From Collinsella aerofaciens (lineage in GTDB: Bacteria > Actinomycetota > Coriobacteriia > Coriobacteriales > Coriobacteriaceae): a stretch of 64,000 nucleotides of DNA. The position numbers and the translations under genes are program-made. Below the pieces are notes generated by a model. That model ran no database searches. It worked only from the letters and a program-made list of their open reading frames with translations, and was not told the origin of the DNA. This document shows, piece by piece, positions 58,851 through 64,000 of the stretch (positions within the stretch are counted from its first letter, which is position 1; each line of letters begins with the position of its first letter). The stretch lies in the NCBI RefSeq assembly GCF_015555045.1, contig NZ_JADNJQ010000001.1:186001-250000 (forward strand). The letters run 5' to 3'.

Positions 58851-59969
58851 ATGAATATCGGACATGCACGCCGCAAGATTACCCCGCAAGGCGACATCTA
58901 TCTAATCGGATACCGCAACCTCCCCAACCGTCTGGAGCCTGCGACAGGCGTCCATGACGACGTCTTCGCCAACGCGATTCTTTTCCAACAGGACGACCGC
59001 GAAGTTTTTCTCTTCAACGCCGATGTTCTCGAGTTTGAGGAGGGCATGGCCGAGGAGGTTAAGACGATGCTCGCCGAGCGCTACGGAATCGACCGTGACT
59101 GCGTTCTGCTCTCCGCGACGCACGACCACACTTCGATCGTCGCCTACCATCGCAGCTGGTGGACGGGAAAATTCAACGAGGACTACTATCGCTGGTTCCT
59201 CGATACCATCTGTCAATGCTTCGAAGAGTGCCGCGCCAACGCGCGACCTGCGACCTGCCGCATGGGCAAAAAAGTCATCACCGGTTTCTACGACAACCGC
59301 ATCATCCCAGGTGAACTCGCCGACAATGAGGTCATTGTCGTATCGTTCTTCGATACCGAAGGCAAGCCATTTGCGGGCTTTGTGAACTGGGCGGTGCATT
59401 CTGCCTGTGTCGGACCCGACTGCACGGAGCTCACGAGCGAACTCGCCGGTCTTACCGGCAAAAAGCTCGCTCAGAGTCTTGGTTACTATCCGGCCATGGT
59501 CGTCGGTGCTGCTGGCGACTGTAGCGACCGCAATTTTCGCCAGGGACGCGGCATTCCCGAGGTCGAGCGCGTTTCGACCGGTCTTGCCGAGGCGATTTCC
59601 CAGATCAAGCTCGATCGCGAGGTCGTTCTTGACCGCATCGAGCCTCAGACGTTCTATCACACCGTTGCCCATGACGACTTTTCGCTCACGCTTAAGTGTG
59701 CCGTCATCAGTCTGGGCGGCCTGCATCTCTTTGTGTTCCCGAGTGAGCTCGGCAGCGACTTGGGTATTCGCATGAAGCGCGAATGCCCGGTCGAGGGAAT
59801 AGTTTGCGGTTACACCAACGGCTATTTCGAGTATTTCCTTCCGGCACGCGAGTACGGCCTCTCCTTTGAGACCGAGCGTACTCAGATTCCCCAGGGCGAA
59901 CCGGAACGTCTGTGTGACAAGTTCTGCCAGACGACGAGACTTCTCGGCGCAGCAGATTCGCGTCTGTAG
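58851..59969 (+). CDS. Neutral ceramidase-fold protein, second copy (metal site largely kept)
   Basis: 372 residues, paralogous in plan to the gene before it. LLSATHDHTSIVAYH matches ATHTHSGP with both His kept, FVNWAVHSACVGPD keeps the next His, and VVGAAGDCSDRNF fits the GDxSPN nucleophile loop (Ser kept). No signal peptide. AAAAGGAG precedes the ATG at 58851, 17 bases after the first copy. Together with the PTS permease behind it, a cytoplasmic amidase acting on an imported phosphorylated compound is inferred. Confidence 0.75.
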   Translation: MNIGHARRKITPQGDIYLIGYRNLPNRLEPATGVHDDVFANAILFQQDDREVFLFNADVLEFEEGMAEEVKTMLAERYGIDRDCVLLSATHDHTSIVAYHRSWWTGKFNEDYYRWFLDTICQCFEECRANARPATCRMGKKVITGFYDNRIIPGELADNEVIVVSFFDTEGKPFAGFVNWAVHSACVGPDCTELTSELAGLTGKKLAQSLGYYPAMVVGAAGDCSDRNFRQGRGIPEVERVSTGLAEAISQIKLDREVVLDRIEPQTFYHTVAHDDFSLTLKCAVISLGGLHLFVFPSELGSDLGIRMKRECPVEGIVCGYTNGYFEYFLPAREYGLSFETERTQIPQGEPERLCDKFCQTTRLLGAADSRL

Positions 59970-60162
59970 ACCTGATTGCGTGACATGGGCCAATGAGGCT
60001 CGCTGCCATGTGATCGGCATCTTCCATCTTCTCTGCCGTTTCCCATCCCGGGCGTACGTGCGTCCGCGGATTTCAAAGGGGGAAGCGGGTTCCTTGCCCT
60101 CCCACGTCGACTACGGAGGCATGAAATCGATGCTATACCCCGCTCAGAAAAAGGAGAATTCC

Positions 60163-61605
60163 ATGAAATACCAGAAGCTTTGCGATGAAATCATCACAAA
60201 GGTCGGTGGTCGAGACAATGTGTTAGACGTGAGCCACTGCATTACGCGTCTCCGCTTCCACCTCAAGGATGAATCGCTCGCCCAGACTAATGAGCTTAAG
60301 GCGACGAAGGGCGTCGTTGACGTCATCCAGGCCGGCGGACAGTATCAGGTCGTGATTGGTGCCACTGTCGAGGCCGTCTACAACGACCTTGTTCAGATTG
60401 GCGGGTTCGACTCCAAACCCGCACTCGATATCGATGAAGGCGACGACGTCAAAAAGGGCGATCCATTCTCGCGTCTGCTGGCCATCATCTCCGAGATTCT
60501 GCAACCGGTTCTTGGCGTGCTTATGGCCGGTGGCTTTATCAAGTCGATGCTCGCGCTCTGCACGGTTGCCGGTTGGCTTGCCAAGGACAGCAATACGTAT
60601 GTGACGCTCTCGGCAATCGGAGATTCGGTCTTCTATTACTTTCCGCTAATCATTGGCTGGACGTCGGCCAAGAAGTTCGGACTTAAGCCCGTTATGGGAA
60701 TGGCGCTCGGTGGTATCCTCGTCTACCCGACGCTCGTTGCCCTTATGGGCGGAGATCCGCTCTACACGCTCGGCGCCGGCACGGTCTTCGAGTCCAATGT
60801 CTACGGTGATATTTTTGGCATCCCGCTGATCATGCAGAATTACTCATCGACGATTCTGCCTGCGATCTTTATCGTCTGGATTGCCTCCAAGGTGCACAAG
60901 GCCCTTTCTAACGCGCTGCCCGCGCTTGTGAGCTCGTTCTTCTCCAACATCCTGACGCTCCTCATTTGCGGCATCCTTGGCCTGCTTGTGGTCGGTCCGG
61001 TCATGACGGTCCTCTCCAACATCGTTGCCCAGATCATCTTGATGCTCATCAACTTCCAGCCCGCCATCGCCGGCTTCGTCATCGGCACGTTCTGGAGCCT
61101 GCTCGTCATGTTCGGCCTGCACTGGGGTATCATCCCGCTGTGGTTCCTCGATGTCGCAACCTACGGCTATGACCTCATTAATCCGCTCGTGTATGCAGGC
61201 GGTTGTGCCATCGCCGGTGCTGTGCTTGGCATGATCATCCGAACCAAGGATTCCGAGGAAAATGCTGCCGTCAACATTCCCGCCCTTGTCTCTTCGATTT
61301 TCGGTGTCAACGAGCCTGCGCTTTACGCCATCTTGCTGCCGCGTAAGCGCCTTATGTGGGCAACCTTTATTTCCGCTGGTGTAGGCGGCGCCATCGCCGG
61401 CCTCATGGGTGCCAAACTCTATGCCTTCGGTGCCTCCGGCCCGCTCGGTTTTCCGAGCTTTATTAACCCTGCCGGCATCGACATGGGCTTTATCGGCCTT
61501 GTCATCTCCGGTGTGGTCGCTTTCGTTCTGGCTCTTGTCGCCGCTATGGTGATCGGTACCAGGAAGGACGAGGGCGGTAAGGCGCTCAACATCTCGGTGG
61601 ACTAG
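60163..61605 (+). CDS. PTS transporter EIIBC, beta-glucoside/glucose-type superfamily, without EIIA
   Basis: 480 residues. The EIIB domain (about 1-80) has the phosphorylation motif DVSHCITRLRFHL (Cys26). The EIIC domain (about 105-450) has 10 helices with GIIPLWFLDVATYGYDLINPL and FGVNEPALYAILLPRKR, typical of the Glc/beta-glucoside superfamily. There is no EIIA domain, so a Crr-like EIIA elsewhere must phosphorylate it. AAAAAGGAG precedes the ATG at 60163. The 193-base gap (59970-60162) after the ceramidase-like gene holds no gene. The sugar cannot be read. Confidence 0.9.
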   Translation: MKYQKLCDEIITKVGGRDNVLDVSHCITRLRFHLKDESLAQTNELKATKGVVDVIQAGGQYQVVIGATVEAVYNDLVQIGGFDSKPALDIDEGDDVKKGDPFSRLLAIISEILQPVLGVLMAGGFIKSMLALCTVAGWLAKDSNTYVTLSAIGDSVFYYFPLIIGWTSAKKFGLKPVMGMALGGILVYPTLVALMGGDPLYTLGAGTVFESNVYGDIFGIPLIMQNYSSTILPAIFIVWIASKVHKALSNALPALVSSFFSNILTLLICGILGLLVVGPVMTVLSNIVAQIILMLINFQPAIAGFVIGTFWSLLVMFGLHWGIIPLWFLDVATYGYDLINPLVYAGGCAIAGAVLGMIIRTKDSEENAAVNIPALVSSIFGVNEPALYAILLPRKRLMWATFISAGVGGAIAGLMGAKLYAFGASGPLGFPSFINPAGIDMGFIGLVISGVVAFVLALVAAMVIGTRKDEGGKALNISVD

Positions 61606-61625
61606 TCTGTCTGCGCACTTTAACT

Positions 61626-61666
61626 AAATATGCCTCGGACGGCGACGTGCCGCCCGAGGCATATTT
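61626..61666 (+). terminator. Terminator after the PTS gene
   Basis: 13-bp stem (61626-61638 with 61654-61666, AAATATGCCTCGG and complement), loop with its own GCGGC/GCCGC-like pairing, then GTGTTTTGTG. Confidence 0.86.
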
Positions 61667-61728
61667 GTGTTTTGTGCCGTTGTCAGCGTGTTTGCGGACA
61701 CAAGTCTGCGGTTGTGGAGCAGCGGGGA

Positions 61729-62652
61729 TTATGACGGTCGTGCCGCGGTGGAAGACGTACGGTCGCCCTGCAGGAGCTGACGGTAGGGGAGGAAGCCGAT
61801 GAACGAGACGACCGCCTGCGAGTGCGCAGCGTTTCGCTTGAGGTAGAGCCTGACCTCGGAGGTCGTCGCGGGCTCGAGCGGCACCAGGGCTACCTTTCCG
61901 CTGGCGAGCGATTCCGCCGGCTTGCGCATGAGGAATGAGACGCCGGCGCCGCGCGCGACAAGGGAGATGATGTTCTCGGCTCGTTTGCCGGTAAACGTAA
62001 CACGTGGGCCAAATCCAGCTTCGCGACAAAGGGAAAGGACGAGCTCGCTTACGAACGAGCCTTGGGGAAGCATGAGGAAATTCTCGTCGATAAGGTCGTC
62101 TATCTCGACGGTGTCACGTTCGGCGAGCGGATGGTCGAGTGGAAGGACGGCCACGAGCCGGTCGGTCGTAAAGGGAATCTTTTTGAACTCCGGCTCGATG
62201 GCGCCGCCGTCACGGATGAAGGCCAGGTCAATGTCCCCGTGCAGGAGCATGCGCCTGAGTGTGTCGCCCTCGCCCTCGATGAGCTCAACGGAATATGAGG
62301 GGTTCGCCTGCTGAAAATCGATGACGGCGTCCGTGATCCCATAAGGGGCCATAATGGGGATAGAACCTACGGTGAGGTGCTCGAGCGGCTCACCTGCGCC
62401 TATTTGAATGGCGGCAAGATAGCGGTGCTGAAGCGTCGCAATTTTTTGCGCATAGGGGAGGAGCGCTTCACCTTGCGCGGTGAGTGTTACGTGGCGCTGG
62501 CTTCGATCGATGAGCTTGCAGCCGAGTTCGTGCTCCATTGCCATGATGTGCTTGGAGAGGGTTGATTGCGACATGAAAAGCAGTTCCGCCGCATCAAGAA
62601 ACGTGCGTGACTGCGCTAAGATGGCGAATTCGCCAAAGCGGCTGATATCCAT
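61729..62652 (-). CDS. LysR-type regulator, convergent with the PTS operon
   Basis: 307 residues: winged helix (LDAAELLFMSQSTLSKHIMAMEHELG) and effector domain (LTVGSIPIMAPYGITDAVIDF). GGAGG precedes the ATG. It faces the operon end and may control it in trans, or another target. The C-terminal tail (about 295-307) is polar and extra. No divergent partner: the deformylase gene is upstream on the same strand, 36 bases away. Confidence 0.9.
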   Translation of the reverse strand: MDISRFGEFAILAQSRTFLDAAELLFMSQSTLSKHIMAMEHELGCKLIDRSQRHVTLTAQGEALLPYAQKIATLQHRYLAAIQIGAGEPLEHLTVGSIPIMAPYGITDAVIDFQQANPSYSVELIEGEGDTLRRMLLHGDIDLAFIRDGGAIEPEFKKIPFTTDRLVAVLPLDHPLAERDTVEIDDLIDENFLMLPQGSFVSELVLSLCREAGFGPRVTFTGKRAENIISLVARGAGVSFLMRKPAESLASGKVALVPLEPATTSEVRLYLKRNAAHSQAVVSFIGFLPYRQLLQGDRTSSTAARPS

Positions 62653-62688
62653 AGGGAGGCCTCCGGTACCCTCATTTTGGCAGGTGGC

Positions 62689-63099
62689 CTAAACCACGAC
62701 GCCATTGCAGTGGTCGATTTCGTGTTGGATGATCTCGGCGGTGTAGCCCGAGAAGTTTTTGATGCGGTGGACGAAGTTCTCGTCCAAATACTCAACCTTA
62801 ATGCGGCGATAGCGGGTACAGGGGCGCTCGCCGATCAGCGAGAGGCATCCTTCGCTCGTCTGATAGGCATTGACCTGCTCAAGAATTTGAGGGTTGTACA
62901 TCAGGAGTGTCCTGTTGCCGTCCTTTACGCAGATGATGCGCTTGCGCACACCGATCATGTTGGCGGCGAGCCCCACGCACTCGTGCTCATGCTCGTGGAG
63001 TGTATCTAGGAGATCCTGCCCGGTCACGGCATCGTCGGGTCCCGCGTCTTCGGAAGGCAGGCGCAAAAAGAACTCGGATTTCATGATGGGCTTAATCAT
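62689..63099 (-). CDS. Peptide deformylase, short Def-like form
   Basis: A 136-residue deformylase with intact motif 2 (EGCLS) and motif 3 (QHEIDHCNG); motif 1 reads GLAANMIG, with Met where most deformylases have the oxyanion Gln. This short variant is common in Firmicutes and Coriobacteria. It removes the formyl group from nascent N-termini if active. GAGGAG precedes the ATG. Compare the copy at 48744, which keeps Gln but loses the Glu. Confidence 0.87.
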   Translation of the reverse strand: MIKPIMKSEFFLRLPSEDAGPDDAVTGQDLLDTLHEHEHECVGLAANMIGVRKRIICVKDGNRTLLMYNPQILEQVNAYQTSEGCLSLIGERPCTRYRRIKVEYLDENFVHRIKNFSGYTAEIIQHEIDHCNGVVV

Positions 63100-63171
63100 G
63101 GCGGGCTCCTCATGTCTTATGCTTTCGTGGACTTTTAATAATAGCGCGGAAGGAAAGCTGCGCGTCCGCGT

Positions 63172-63258
63172 TACAATCTATCAACGTTGGACCATGTTGC
63201 CAGATTCGTCGTGTACGGCGTCTGGCGTAAGTCTAGGGCTCATTTTTCGCCCTGGACT
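63172..63258 (+). promoter_or_regulatory. Promoter and structured leader of the MFS gene
   Basis: TACAAT at 63172-63177, then a leader of about 125 bases. It holds a small CCAGA/TCTGG hairpin and a 10-bp stem (63230-63239 with 63249-63258) with a T-rich loop. An ATG at 63194 is open and in frame with the MFS gene. Could be attenuation control. Confidence 0.4.
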
Positions 63259-63304
63259 GTTCCTCTGGGGCGATGCGACTGTCGTTCCAAGAGGAAGGAA
63301 ATGC

Positions 63305-64000
63305 ATGGGGAGCAAATCTCAGCAACAAGTTCAAGCAACGCCATCGGCCACTGCGGCGATTCTCGTCGTAATGTATATTGCAGCCTTTGTTGCCGCGTTT
63401 AACGAGAACATCATTAACGTGGCGTTGCACGATATTATGGCAGCCTTTTCGGTGAGTGCCACCACGGCGCAGTGGCTCGTCTCGGGCTACATGATTGTGA
63501 CGTCGATCTTTACGGCCATCATGGCCTTCCTGTCAGGCCGTTTCTCGACGCGCAAGCTGTTGTTTTTCGCATGCGGATGCATGGTCGCCGGTGAAGTCCT
63601 GTGCCTGGTCGCTCCGTCGTTTAGCGTTTTGCTGCCAAGTCGTATTTTGCAGGCTGCGGGATCGGGCATCTTGTTCCCGCTCATGATGAACGTGGTGCTG
63701 TCTTGCGCGCCGCGCGAGAAACTCGGTCTGTATCTGAGCCTGGGCGGTGCCTGCATTACGCTGGGGCCGGCGTTTGGACCCGTGATCAGCGGCCTTATGT
63801 GCACGTTATTTGGCTGGAGGGCGGTGTTCGTAGTGCCGCTGGTGGGCGGCATTGTGGTCGCTGCGGCGGGCGTTAAGCTTGTTCAGAATGTCGGAGAGCG
63901 CTCGAACACCACGCTTGATATTCTGTCGGTTGTTTTGCTCGCCGCCGGCATTACGGCATTTGTATATTCCGTAGGCGAGTTCTCGACCAATCTGATTGCC
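63305..64000 (+). CDS. MFS drug exporter, DHA2/QacA-like (3' end outside window)
   Basis: 232 codons, cut by the right edge. N-terminal MFS helices: AFVAAFNENIINVALHDI, TTAQWLVSGYMIVTSIF (motif D region), a motif-A-like GRFSTRKLLFF, and GWRAVFVVPLVGG before helix 6. The order fits the 14-TM DHA2 family (multidrug efflux). AAGGA precedes the ATG. A structured 125-base leader lies upstream. Confidence 0.85.
   Translation, partial: MGSKSQQQVQATPSATAAILVVMYIAAFVAAFNENIINVALHDIMAAFSVSATTAQWLVSGYMIVTSIFTAIMAFLSGRFSTRKLLFFACGCMVAGEVLCLVAPSFSVLLPSRILQAAGSGILFPLMMNVVLSCAPREKLGLYLSLGGACITLGPAFGPVISGLMCTLFGWRAVFVVPLVGGIVVAAAGVKLVQNVGERSNTTLDILSVVLLAAGITAFVYSVGEFSTNLIA

Overview
The window reads as an ordinary chromosomal stretch of a high-GC, Gram-positive-type anaerobe of the gut, most like Coriobacteriia and probably Collinsella. 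That is an inference. It rests on GC-rich coding sequence, a bile salt hydrolase, EFR1-type ferredoxin, VUT and KUP transporters, strong AGGAGG-type ribosome binding sites and frequent -10 boxes of the form TACAAT or GACAAT. I saw no rRNA, tRNA, CRISPR array, transposase gene or prophage. The accessory signal lies in small palindromic repeats, a few odd gene architectures and one catabolic operon.

Layout. 1-9457: a zinc-ribbon XRE regulator (cut by the left edge), TrmO, a MalY/PatB lyase, and two related sensory systems: a substrate-binding lipoprotein coupled to a hybrid histidine kinase, and a second kinase with binding domains fused to it. 9527-16300: K+ channel, LOG protein, ClC-type channel, EFR1 flavodoxin-ferredoxin, DMT transporter and a GntR(YtrA)-ABC operon with a clear operator. 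16358-25115: paired hairpin elements, prfC, a VUT transporter behind a possible preQ1 riboswitch, an SDR, ung, a DMT/LysR divergon, a MATE pump and an RlmA-like methyltransferase. 25152-29861: small proteins, RsmJ, GNAT and a Tet(M)-like GTPase. 29855-34872: an island of AAA ATPase, UvrA2-type ABC ATPase and a second AAA ATPase, with closely related hairpin repeats at both edges and in the middle. 34865-40783: TrmL, a CobW GTPase, an ArsC-like protein, a flavodoxin, a GGDEF protein with an EAL remnant beside it, and a patatin. 40896-43057: a thiM / thiamine-binding / thiE operon under a TPP riboswitch. 43095-50319: HAD phosphatase, LysR plus a MetE-like methyltransferase, an esterase, an NCS2 permease, a deformylase-like protein and bile salt hydrolase. 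50340-56298: Kup, a second DMT/LysR divergon (the DMT gene is frameshifted) and an XRE-aminotransferase fusion. 56525-61605: an operon of amidohydrolase, two ceramidase-fold proteins and PTS EIIBC, with a convergent LysR gene. 61729-64000: LysR, a second deformylase and an MFS exporter cut by the right edge.

The points most worth following are: the hairpin-bracketed ATPase-UvrA2-ATPase island; the XRE-aminotransferase fusion, which has its own internal ribosome binding site; the PTS-linked ceramidase-like operon; and several families of intergenic palindromes sharing a GGGAC core, some of which supply the stop codons of unrelated genes or sit at promoters.
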